Below, piece by piece: positions 35,650-43,782 of a DNA stretch of 64,000 bases (position 1 is the first letter of the stretch; each line of letters starts with the position of its first letter). The notes beneath the pieces are model-generated. The model made no database searches. It saw only the letters and a list, made by a program, of their open reading frames with translations, and had not been told where the DNA came from. The position numbers and the translations under genes are program-made. Origin of the DNA: Megascapheus bottae (taxonomy: Eukaryota; Chordata; Mammalia; Rodentia; Geomyidae); contig JANJXV010000040.1 of the NCBI GenBank assembly GCA_024803745.1, positions 1,791,414 through 1,855,413 of the forward strand, read 5' to 3'.

Positions 35650-38600
35650 GTAGGTGGCTGCTGGAAACCCGGCCAGTCGGGAGCACTGGGCCCGGAGTCC
35701 AGGCCGGTCCTGGACACGGCCCGAGGGCCAGGACAGAGAGGGGCGGGAGCCGAGGTGCTGCACACCAACGCTCTCCCATGATCCTTTAGAAGTTCCTTGC
35801 CCAACTTTGGCTGTGCCCCCTACCCCGCCCTAACCCCCTGGGGCTGCACTTGAAGACTGAGCCCCCAGGCCATAAGGAGGTTAGCTGAGATCTAAGAGTG
35901 GGGCCTAACCCTGAGCTGGGGGCGGGGGAGGGACAGGGAAGGGGAGGGAGAAGAGCGAGATGGAGACACTCAGCCGGGCTCTGCAGCTCACGAGCCTGAG
36001 GTCTGAGGATCAAGGTTTGGAGGCCTTGCCCTGGCTTCCTGGAAAGCAGGCCCTCCACGCCTTTGAGCAGTGCCTCCAGCCCCTCGCCTGGGGCCCAGAC
36101 CTGTGGGGCTTTGCTTTATGTTTATTAACCTAGTGCGCGTGGCAGGCGCTCTGCCACCTGAGCCACAGCGCCTCTTCCGGTTTTCTGGGGGTTCATGGGA
36201 GATCAGAGTCTCCTGGACTTTCCTGCCCAGGCTGGCTTTGAACCTCGATCCTCAGATCTCAGCCTTCTGAGGGGCTGGTGTGACAGGCGGGAGGCACCGT
36301 CGCTGTCTGCCTGGGCTTAATGAAAGAGGAGCGGTTAATTCTTCCTTCTCCCTGGGCACAGGCCAGGCCAGACCCTCCTGGAAGGTGCTCTGGAGGCCAG
36401 GCACGCACGTGGCAGGCAGCTGCGGACTGTCCCCGTGTCCCCGTGTCCCTGCAGGTGGCAGGGGCCGTGGTCCTGGCGGTGGGCGTGTGGACGCTGCTGG
36501 AGAGAAGCAGCTACCTCGGGGCCCTGGCTTCTGGCACTTTCTCCGCCTCGGCCTACGTCCTCATCCTGGCGGGCTCCCTGGTGCTGGCGGCCGGCTTCCT
36601 GGGTTTCGGGGCGATCACCCGGGAGCAGAGGAGCTGCCTGTCCACCGTGAGTCACCCCCAGGCCCCAGACGGGCTCCCCAGAAATGAGACGGGCATCAAG
36701 GCCAGGGAGGAAGGCTTAGGATCCCAGCGCCCCGGCTCCCCAAAGGGCCAGGGTGGAGAGGAAGGGGAGGCGGGGAGAACCTTGCTGGGCTTAGCAAGGA
36801 GGCTACAGCACCCCAAGTCTCCAGGAAAAGTCGAGCTGAGCCGGGGGACACCCCACTTCACCCCCACTCTCCAGCACACACCGCCCATTCACAGCAGGGC
36901 CTTGCACCCGTCTGGGGGGTTGGGGGGGCCTGGGGGGGGGAAACAGGGGACCTAGGCTTGGCCCAGCCCGGCACCCTCTCCCCAGCGCGACCCAGTTTTC
37001 TGCCCTGGATAGAAGAGCTGCGCACGCACATGCAGGGCTGTAATTATGTCCGGAGGGAGCTGGGGGGACGGGACAGCGGGAAGCTGGGTCCTGGGGGCCG
37101 CCAGGCACAGAGATGGGCTCAGGGGCCTCGCAGGGGCTCTGGATCTTCACATGAGAAGGCAGCGTAGTTTCCACAGACGTCATCCATTTCCAGGGCTCTC
37201 CAGTGTTTATTTACCCAGTCCCGGGACTTGAACTCAGGGCCTGGACGCTGTCCCTGGGCCTCCTTTTGCTCCAGTCTAGTGCTCTACCTCCTGAGCCACA
37301 GCGCCACTTTGGCTTTTTGGTGGTTCACTGGAGATCAGAGTCGCATGCGCTTTCCCGCCCCGGGCTGACTTTGAACCCCGATCCTTAGATCTCAGCCTCC
37401 TGAGCAGTTGGGGTGACAGGCGGGGGCGTCCGTGGCCCCCTGATGGGCTATTTTTTTGGAGCGTGGAATTCAGGCTGGACAGAGATGGAGATGGAGGCTC
37501 CGCACAAAAGTGGGTCTGCGGGGAGCCGCTCTCTTTCTTTTTATATAAACCATGTATTTTTAGGGGACCGGTACCCTAGAAACCTGCTTTCTGCTGGGGA
37601 GGAAGAGGCCGTTCACCCTGGCGCTTGTGTCGGAGGACACTGCAGGCGGGGAGCCGTCGGGGCGGCCCTGTCCCTGTCCCCGGGGCCCTGTCCCCCGGGC
37701 CCTGTCCCTGTCATGGCCAGCTGGGTGCGGGTTGGGGTTGCGGTGTCCCTCGCAGGGCTGGCCGTGAGCCGCGGTGGCCCTGGGCTCTGCGTCCCGGGGA
37801 GGAGCTGGGGTGACGGCGAGGCCTGGCTGGGCTCCGGCGCTGACCGCCAGCCCCGTCCCGCCTCCCCAGTACCTGTGCCTGCTTCTGGTGGTCTTCCTGG
37901 TGGAGCTGGTGGCCGGGGTCCTGGCCCACGTGTACTACCAGAGGGTGAGTGGACGGTGGGAGAGCGCGGCCCTGGAAATCCCCACGCCCTGGACCCCCTC
38001 CTCCCGGAACCCCTGAACCCCCGCACCCCTGACCCCCCAACCCCCTGACCCCTGACCCCCCCCTGAACCCCCGCATCCTTGACCCCCCAACCCCCCGAGC
38101 CCCTGACCCCCCTGAACCCCCGCACCCCTGACCCCCCAACCCCCTGACCCCTGACCCCCCCTGAACCCCCGCATCCCTGACCCCCCACCCCCCGACCCCC
38201 CTGAACCCCCGCACCCCTGACACCCCGGCCCCCTGACCCTCTGACCCCCCTGATCCCCGACCCCCCACCCCCCACCCCCCAACCCCTTGACCCCCTGAAC
38301 CCCCGCACCCCTGACACCCCGGCCCCCTGACCCCCTGACCCCCCTGATCCCCGACCCCCCACCCCCCGAACCCCTGACCCCCTGAACCCCACACCCCTGA
38401 CCCCCCGGCCCCCTGACCCCCTGAACCCCCCACCCCCCGACCCCCTGACCCCCCTGAACCCCCGCACCCCTGACCCCCCTGCCCCGTGACCCCCTGATCC
38501 TCGACTCCCCACCCCCCTGACCCCCCGCGCCCCTGATCCCTGACCCCCCGACCCCTTGACCCCCCGACCCCCGACCCCCTGACCCCCGACCCTGATCCCC

Positions 38601-40912
38601 AACCCCCCTGACCCCCCTGACCCCCGATCCCCCTGACCCTCCTGACCCTCGACCTCTGACCCCCTGACCCCCGATGTCCCCGATCCACTTGACCCCCTGA
38701 CCCCCTGACCCCCCGACCCCCGACGCCCTCGACCCACCTGACCTCCCGCGTCCCCCACAGCTGAGTGAGGAGCTGAAGCAGCGCCTGAGCCTCGCCCTGG
38801 CCCAGGACTACGGGCAACCGCGGGCCTCGGCCCTGACGGCCTCCGTGGACCGCCTGCAGCAGGACGTGAGCCCCGCGGGCCTCCCGGCCACGCCCCTCCC
38901 GACCACGCCCCTCCCACCACCGGACACGCCCCTCCCCGGCCACGCCCAGGCCCTACACACCCTTCCCCGACCACGCCCACAAACGGCCACGCCCCTCAGC
39001 ACCGCTGGCCACGCCCAGGCCCTACACACCCTCCCCGGCCACGCCCACAAACGGCCACGCCCCTCAGCACCGCTGGCCACGCCCGCCCAGGCCCCACACA
39101 CCCTCCCCGGCCACGCCCACAGCCGGCCACGCCCCCTCCCGGCCACGCCCACAGTAGGCCACGCCCATAGCGCATTTACGCCCAGGCCCCACCCCTTCCC
39201 CTGGACCGCTCCTTCCATGGCTCTGCCCCCACCAGGCCACGCCCCTCCCAGGCCCCGCCCCGGCCCCGCCCCCGCCCGAGCCTCCTCCCCTCAGTCTCCA
39301 TCACCCCAGCCCCTTCCTCTCCCTCCAGTTCAAGTGCTGCGGGAGTGACAGCTGGGTGGACTGGCAGCACAGCGCCTACATCCTGTCAGCAGAGGCTGAG
39401 GGCCGCGGGGTGCCTGACAGCTGCTGCAAGACGGTGGTGGGGGGCTGCGGCCGGCGCCTGCACCCCTCCAACATCTACAGCGTGGAGGTGAGGGTCCGTG
39501 GGGGGGGCAAGGCAGAGCCCAGGCCCCGGAGGCCGCGTGCCCTCGGCCCAGGGGCAGCTGGGGTGTCTGGGGACCCCCTCCCCGGGGACCCCCCTCCCCG
39601 GGCACCCCAGACCCCCGCCCCGGTGCAGGCCCACCACGTAGCCCCGGCCTCTCTCTGCAGGGAGGCTGCAAGGCCAAACTGGAGCAGTTCCTGGCCGACC
39701 ACCTGCTGCTCGTGGGGGCCGTGGGCATCGGGGTGGCCTGTCTGCAGGTGAGCGGGGTTCGGGGTGCCTCCCCTGAGCTGACGCCCCCGTCCCGGGCCGC
39801 ACTGACTTGACCCAGCAGGAGAAGCCCCGCCAGTGCTCACCGGCTCTGCCCACCACCCCTCAGACTCAAATCCCCGGGGCTGAGAGCTGAGGGTGGCGGT
39901 TGGAGGCCAGCCTGGGCGGGAAGGCCCATGAGACTGTGATGGCCAGTCAACCACCAGAAAATGGGAAGCGGGGCTGTGGCTCGAGTGGTAGAGCGCCAGC
40001 CCCGAGCGAAAGAGCTCAGGGATGGCGAGCGCCCAGGCCATGAGTTCAAGACCCAACGACATCAGCAGCGACAAATCCCCAGGGCGCTGTGGCCTGTGCC
40101 GCCTGCCCAGGCGGGCTCTGAACCTCGGCCTCCTCAGAGTGAGCCAAGCACTGTTTTCTTGTTTCCGCCCCTGTGGCCATGCCTGGGGCGGGAGCGCCCT
40201 CTGCCGGCCAGCGCTGGGCACGGGCGGCCAGGCCCAGGCCCTGCAGGGATCCTGCCTGAGCTTTCTCTTCCTCTTCCTGGTTTTTTTTCGGGGCATGCAG
40301 CAGGGCTGGGGCTGGAACTCAGGGCTTTGCCTTCTGGCTTGCCCAGGGCTGGCGCTCTGCCATTCCAGTTGCGTCTCCACCTCTGGCTTTCTGCTGGCTG
40401 AGTGACTTGGTGTCAGCCCCTGGGGCTGGTTTTGAACCGAGGTCCTCAGATCTCAGCCTCCTGAGCAGGCGTGAGCTGCCAGCTGTTCCCAGCTTCACTT
40501 ACGGTTTAGTTAGTATATTCTTCTTTCTGCCCATCATGGGTCTTGAACTCGGGGCCGAGGTGCTGTCCCTGAGCTCTTTCACTCAGGGCTGGCGCTCTAG
40601 CAGGCTGAGCCGCAGCCCCACTTCCCATTTTCTGGAGGTTGACTGGCCATCGGAGCCTCACGGACTTTCCCGCCCAGGCTGGCTTTGAACCGCGATCCTG
40701 GGCTCTCATGGCTGGGAGGAGAGGCGAGAGACCCTGGGCCAGGAGGAGGGGTCTCTGTCGATGCAGAGAGTGACCCCCGGGCCACACAGCCACGGCGCCC
40801 GGCTGGGGTCCCCCGTGGACTCGGTGGCCGCGCTGACCCGCTGTCCCCGCAGGTGTGCGGGATGATCCTCGCATGCTGCCTGCACCGCCAGCTGCAGCCG
40901 CCCTCCTGCTGA
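35566..40912 (+). CDS. TSPAN11: TSPAN11 complete coding region (seven exons)
   Basis: Join of 35566-35649, 36455-36646, 37870-37944, 38761-38865, 39329-39487, 39661-39747 and 40853-40912 gives 253 residues, the length I remember for human TSPAN11. It is a four-pass tetraspanin of the CD151-like group, which organises membrane microdomains with integrins and other partners. TM1 spans roughly residues 18-38, TM2 57-78 and TM3 93-115. The large extracellular loop then carries CCG, PDSCC and two further cysteines (six in all), and TM4 precedes a short tail ending in QPPSC. All exons are multiples of three with phase-0 junctions and GT/AG sites. CD151 is excluded by close match to the TSPAN11 patterns [16 protein letters not shown] and [18 protein letters not shown]. 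The loop lacks an N-x-S/T sequon after CCG. The 5' UTR is spliced from an upstream exon not firmly identified. The gene runs convergently with TSPAN9. Confidence 0.95.
36125..36300 (-). mobile_element. Composite SINE in TSPAN11 intron 1
   Basis: 'ctctgccacctgagccacag' and 'ggctttgaacctcgatcctc' mark an antisense element lacking part of its right end. Confidence 0.85.
36455..36646 (+). CDS. TSPAN11: TSPAN11 coding exon 2
   Basis: Acceptor gcag at 36451-36454 and donor gtgagt at 36647 bound 64 codons. They encode the rest of TM1 ([12 protein letters not shown]), the small extracellular loop, TM2 ([20 protein letters not shown]) and the start of the intracellular loop ending CLST. The exon has the same 192-bp length as the corresponding TSPAN9 exon (46786-46977), showing the shared gene structure. 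Confidence 0.94.
37216..37428 (-). mobile_element. Composite SINE in TSPAN11 intron 2
   Basis: Nearly full length in antisense: 'gacttgaactcagggcctgg', 'ctacctcctgagccacagcg', 'gactttgaaccccgatcctt', 'cagcctcctgagcagt'. Confidence 0.9.
37870..37944 (+). CDS. TSPAN11: TSPAN11 coding exon 3
   Basis: Acceptor ccccag ends at 37869 and donor gtgagt starts at 37945. The 25 codons encode TM3 ([19 protein letters not shown]) and the first residues of the large loop (HVYYQR). The same 75-bp exon size is found in TSPAN9. Confidence 0.94.
37945..38760 (+). repeat. TSPAN11 intron 3 C-rich minisatellite (CTGAC array)
   Basis: Nearly the whole 816-bp intron from about 37995 is a degenerate tandem array of units such as CCCCCTGACCCCC and CTGAACCCCCGCACC. 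The plus (sense) strand is almost purely pyrimidine broken by GA. CTGAC matches the mammalian branch-site consensus and the flanking C-runs act like polypyrimidine tract. From 38100 to 38758 I find no AG dinucleotide before the acceptor cacag at 38756-38760. The minus strand carries runs of GGGGG suited to G-quadruplexes. Confidence 0.9.
38761..38865 (+). CDS. TSPAN11: TSPAN11 coding exon 4
   Basis: Starts directly after cccccacag and ends before gtgagc at 38866. The 35 codons encode the first helix of the large extracellular loop ([20 protein letters not shown] ... SVDRLQQD). The LQQD ending just before the CCG exon is the normal layout of this tetraspanin group. Confidence 0.94.
38880..39290 (+). 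repeat. TSPAN11 intron 4 minisatellite (CCACGCCC)
   Basis: Intron 4 (38866-39328) is filled with repeats built around CCACGCCC(CT), with a longer unit containing 'aggccctacacacc' repeated three times near 38945-39110. The core is the reverse complement of the GGGCGTGG core that dominates 29430-30470. It resembles a KLF/SP-type site in many copies. Confidence 0.85.
39329..39487 (+). CDS. TSPAN11: TSPAN11 coding exon 5 (large-loop cysteines)
   Basis: Acceptor ctccag ends at 39328, donor gtgagg starts at 39488. The 53 codons carry [25 protein letters not shown] and HPSNIYSVE, holding five of the six loop cysteines that make the disulphide core. No N-x-S/T sequon is present; the CCG motif is followed by SDSW. 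Confidence 0.94.
39661..39747 (+). CDS. TSPAN11: TSPAN11 coding exon 6
   Basis: Begins after ctgcag at 39655-39660 and ends with CTG CAG before gtgagc at 39748. The 29 codons hold the last loop cysteine ([10 protein letters not shown]) and the first part of TM4 ([15 protein letters not shown]). Confidence 0.94.
39865..40062 (+). mobile_element. Composite SINE in TSPAN11 intron 6
   Basis: 'gaggccagcctgggcgggaa' then 'gctgtggctcgagtggtaga' and 'ccatgagttcaagaccc'. Confidence 0.88.
40290..40490 (-). mobile_element. Composite SINE in TSPAN11 intron 6
   Basis: 'gctggaactcagggctttgc' and 'ggttttgaaccgaggtcctc' in antisense, diverged. Confidence 0.8.
40537..40715 (-). mobile_element. Composite SINE in TSPAN11 intron 6
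   Basis: 'gtcttgaactcggggccgag', 'gctgagccgcagccccactt', 'ggctttgaaccgcgatcctg' in antisense. Confidence 0.88.
40853..40912 (+). CDS. TSPAN11: TSPAN11 coding exon 7, stop
   Basis: Acceptor cgcag ends at 40852. Nineteen codons give the end of TM4 and the cytoplasmic tail ([19 protein letters not shown]), then TGA at 40910-40912. Two juxtamembrane cysteines (ACC) are likely palmitoylation sites by family analogy. The tail's last residues look less conserved than the rest of the protein. Confidence 0.92.
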   Translation: MCGMILACCLHRQLQPPSC

Positions 40913-41020
40913 CCCGGCCACACCCCGCGTCCCTGCACCCCAACTCCACCATCCTGAGATCTCAGGACCCCAAATCCAGCTCCCAGCCCCCCTGGGTCCC
41001 CTCGGCAGGGCACGAAGGTC

Positions 41021-41143
41021 AGGGTGCTCAAGGCTGGCGCTCTACCACTTGAGCCACAGCCCCCGCTCCTGGCTTTGTGCCGGTTTCTTGGAGACAGGCG
41101 CCTCGCAGACCTATCTGGCTGGGCTGGCTTCGAACTGTCACCC
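41021..41143 (-). mobile_element. SINE in TSPAN11 3' UTR, antisense copy
   Basis: 'ctaccacttgagccacagcc' and 'tggcttcgaactgtcacccc' mark the antisense arm of an inverted pair. Confidence 0.85.
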
Positions 41144-41345
41144 CAGTGACTTGAGAGGCTGAGATGTGAGGATCGCAGTTCCCAGCCAGCCCGGGCAGGA
41201 AAGTCCAGGAGACTCTGATCTCCAGTTATCCACCAGAAAACCAGACACGGCGCCGTGGCTCAAGTGGTAGAGCGCCAGCCCGGAGTTGAAGAGCTCAGGG
41301 ACCGCGCCCGGGCCCCCAGTTCAAGCCCCACAACTGACAAAAGGA
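41140..41345 (+). mobile_element. SINE in TSPAN11 3' UTR, sense copy
   Basis: 'cttgagaggctgagatgtga' through 'ccgtggctcaagtggtagag' to 'ccccagttcaagccccac'. It directly abuts the antisense copy. Confidence 0.88.
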
Positions 41346-41573
41346 AGACGAAGGGCTTTTTTTCCCCCCCGTGTTTTTATTCCTGCTTGTCAGTGTTATT
41401 CAGGGTCCAATGAGGAATTGAACGTTAAATTGTCCTAGAAGCTAGAAAAAAGTTTTTTTTCAAGATTTGGACTGAGAGAATGAGGGGTGAGATTATCTAA
41501 AAAGAAATGTTATGTAACTGTAACCCTCTGTACATATGCTTTATAATAATAAAACCATATATATACATATATT

Positions 41574-41934
41574 ACTTTGAGGACGGTAAGAAAATTAGAC
41601 TAAGGAACCCTTTTGGGGAAATTGAACTATTTGTGAATGTATGGATGGGAATCTGACTGCTTTATCTTCGTTTCAGAGCTGCGATCAGGAAGTTTCTATC
41701 TTAGTATCATCCATGGCACTGTCTCTGCCTCTGTCTCTTGTCTCTGTCTCTGACAAGGGGCTCCTCGGGTGTCTCAGTAATTTACCTCAGTCGTCTGTGG
41801 GGGACAGGGTGGGGACCCCCACACTGGACATTGAGTCCACGAATTCCCAGAATCCTGGAATCCCCCCCCAAAAAAACTGGGTCCCAAGTATTCACCCCAG
41901 GACCCAAACACCATGTCAGCATGGGTCTGAAGAA

Positions 41935-41981
<47 letters not shown>

Positions 41982-42154
41982 GGGGGGAGAGGGAGAGATC
42001 TTAGAGCTCTAGACAATCTCAAGCTGTGATTAAACTCAGCCAGATCTGATGGCTCAATCAAGCTCAGAGTGGCTCAGACCTCCCTCCCCACCCTACCCCC
42101 AGCCCCTCCCCACTGAGCCATGGACGAAACACCACCAGGAGACACTGGCTTTGT
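41574..42154. other. Convergent gap between TSPAN11 and TSPAN9
   Basis: Roughly 0.6 kb separates the inferred poly(A) sites of the two convergent genes. It holds a TG microsatellite (41936-41976) and unique sequence rich in 'tctctgtctctg'. No gene is seen. Confidence 0.6.
41936..41976 (+). repeat. (TG)n microsatellite
   Basis: About 20 TG units between the convergent 3' ends of TSPAN11 and TSPAN9. Confidence 0.97.
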
Positions 42155-43710
42155 GCTCTGAACACGTTATCCGTTTTTATTGAAAAACATGCTAAAAACA
42201 GAGTATTGGATAAAGCCAGGGTTGGGTTGGGGAGTGGTGGGCCGGGCGTGGCAAGCAGAAAGTGCATCGGAAACCAACAGGGAGAGGGGGCAATGGGGGG
42301 GGAGAGGAGGGTGGGCGGCCCCCCTCCTGACTGTTAGCACCTCCACCAGTAGGTGGGCAGGGCGGGAGGGGGCCTCAGTTTCCCCAAGGCCAAGATGCAG
42401 ACCCAGCCTGGTGGGGAGAAGCCTGTGATGCTCTGGGTCACAGGGGTGGGGTGGGGAGGCTCGGGAGAGCCTGGCACCCCCAATTCCTGCTGCTGTCACC
42501 CAGGGGCAGTGCTCAGGCCAACGGCTGTGGGAAATGCCCACCCGGAAGTCAGCAGTGGGCCCTGCTTCTCGGGTCACACATCAGCATGCAGCCTCACCTG
42601 GTGGGATTCGAACCCGGGGAGGTGGGGCGGGGCCTGAGCCACCCTCCTGGTGAGGCAAGATGGGGTGGGTGCCTTCTTGGACACCCCAGAAACTCAGGAC
42701 TGGCAGGGAGGGAGGCCGGGGCGCCCTGCCCCACCCCACACCCTGAGCTTTTGCTGTTGACATTTGTAAGCATTTAACAACTGCAGCACAACTCTGCACA
42801 CCCCAGCTGCGCCCTGCACCCCACCCAGGCCTGCGCCCCGAGTGTGACCCATCCTTCTCGCCCCTGATGGCCTCCGCCCCCAATCCAAGCCAGAGAGCAC
42901 TCCTGGCTGGACTTAGGGCAGATGGCAGAGGGACCGGCGGAAGGGCTGTCTGGGAAGATGGAGGCCCAGGAGCCCCTGGGCAACTGGGCTTTCCCTTCCC
43001 TCCTCCACGCCAATCCCTGCCTCTCCCCTGCCCAGGACCTGGGCCCACGGAGACACCAGAGGCCCCGAACGTGCAGCCCCTTCCGGAACCTGGGGTCCCG
43101 GGGAGGGAGAAGCCCGGGAGTACCAGAGCCCAGGAATGTGTGAGGAGCCCGGCCGACGCCTGCACAGGGGTTGGGGGGGTGGGGGGGGTGTCTGGAAGTC
43201 ACTGGACGGCGGGGGGCGGGGGGCAGAGGGCAGCGCCACAGCAGCTCAGGCCGTGCTCCTGGAAGGCATTTCGTCGGCCCCCCTATCCCCAAGGACCCCC
43301 CCCCACTGGGCCTGGCTGCGCCCCTTCCCTGCGTCTCCCCCCTGGGAGCCCCGCATGGGCTCAGGGGACCCCGCTCTCCCCCACAGGGGAAGGAACCAGC
43401 GACAGATGAGAAAGTCACCTACGTGTCAGAACATTCCTGAAGCCCCGAGTCAGGGGAAGTTTAGAAAACACAAACGCAGCCGAGTCCTGGTGAGGCGGGA
43501 GAGGCCCCGGCGGGTCGGTGTCTCCAGCACGGGTGGAGGACGGCCGCGGGCAGGGGCAGGGCTGGCCCGAGCCGCGCTCACCCGGCGTCTTTGGCAAGTG
43601 TGCAGATGCGAGAGCCGGGAAGCCCCGATGCCCGGCCTCCTCCCGAGCCTCCAGCCTCCGAGGCCCGGGCCGGGCAGGCGTCTCCCAGGCGCCGCGGGCA
43701 GGGCCGGCGC
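42155..43710 (-). other. TSPAN9: TSPAN9 3' UTR with poly(A) signal
   Basis: Downstream of the stop the minus strand has about 1.5 kb of GC-rich sequence without a recognisable repeat. It ends with AATAAA at 42181-42176, so cleavage near 42155-42165 is likely. Open frames here on either strand are compositional. The 3' end is inferred from the hexamer. Confidence 0.6.
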
Positions 43711-43782
43711 TCAGGCGTCGTACTTCTTCCCGGTGCGGCGGGTGTGCTGGAACAGCGTCATGGAGAAGGCCATGCCGAGGAC
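43711..43782 (-). CDS. TSPAN9: TSPAN9 coding exon 7, stop
   Basis: Acceptor ctccag before 43782; 23 codons (VLGMAFSMTLFQ then HTRRTGKKYDA) finish TM4 and give the basic cytoplasmic tail, ending with TGA at 43713-43711. Confidence 0.94.
   Translation of the reverse strand, partial: VLGMAFSMTLFQHTRRTGKKYDA

Larger units (their letters stand above)
40913..41573 (+). other. TSPAN11: TSPAN11 3' UTR with poly(A) signal
   Basis: The stop is followed by about 100 bp of C-rich unique sequence, then two SINE copies in opposite orientation (41021-41345), then A/T-rich sequence with AATAAA at 41548-41553 preceded by 'gtaactgtaaccctctgtac'. Cleavage is expected about 15-25 bases after the signal. The UTR end is inferred from the hexamer only. 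Confidence 0.6.

Noticed and set aside
41510..41575. A transposon-derived 3' end around 'gtaactgtaaccctctgtac'
   Set aside because: It looks like a recurrent repeat end, but with no second copy in the window I could not support it and kept it as the TSPAN11 3' end.
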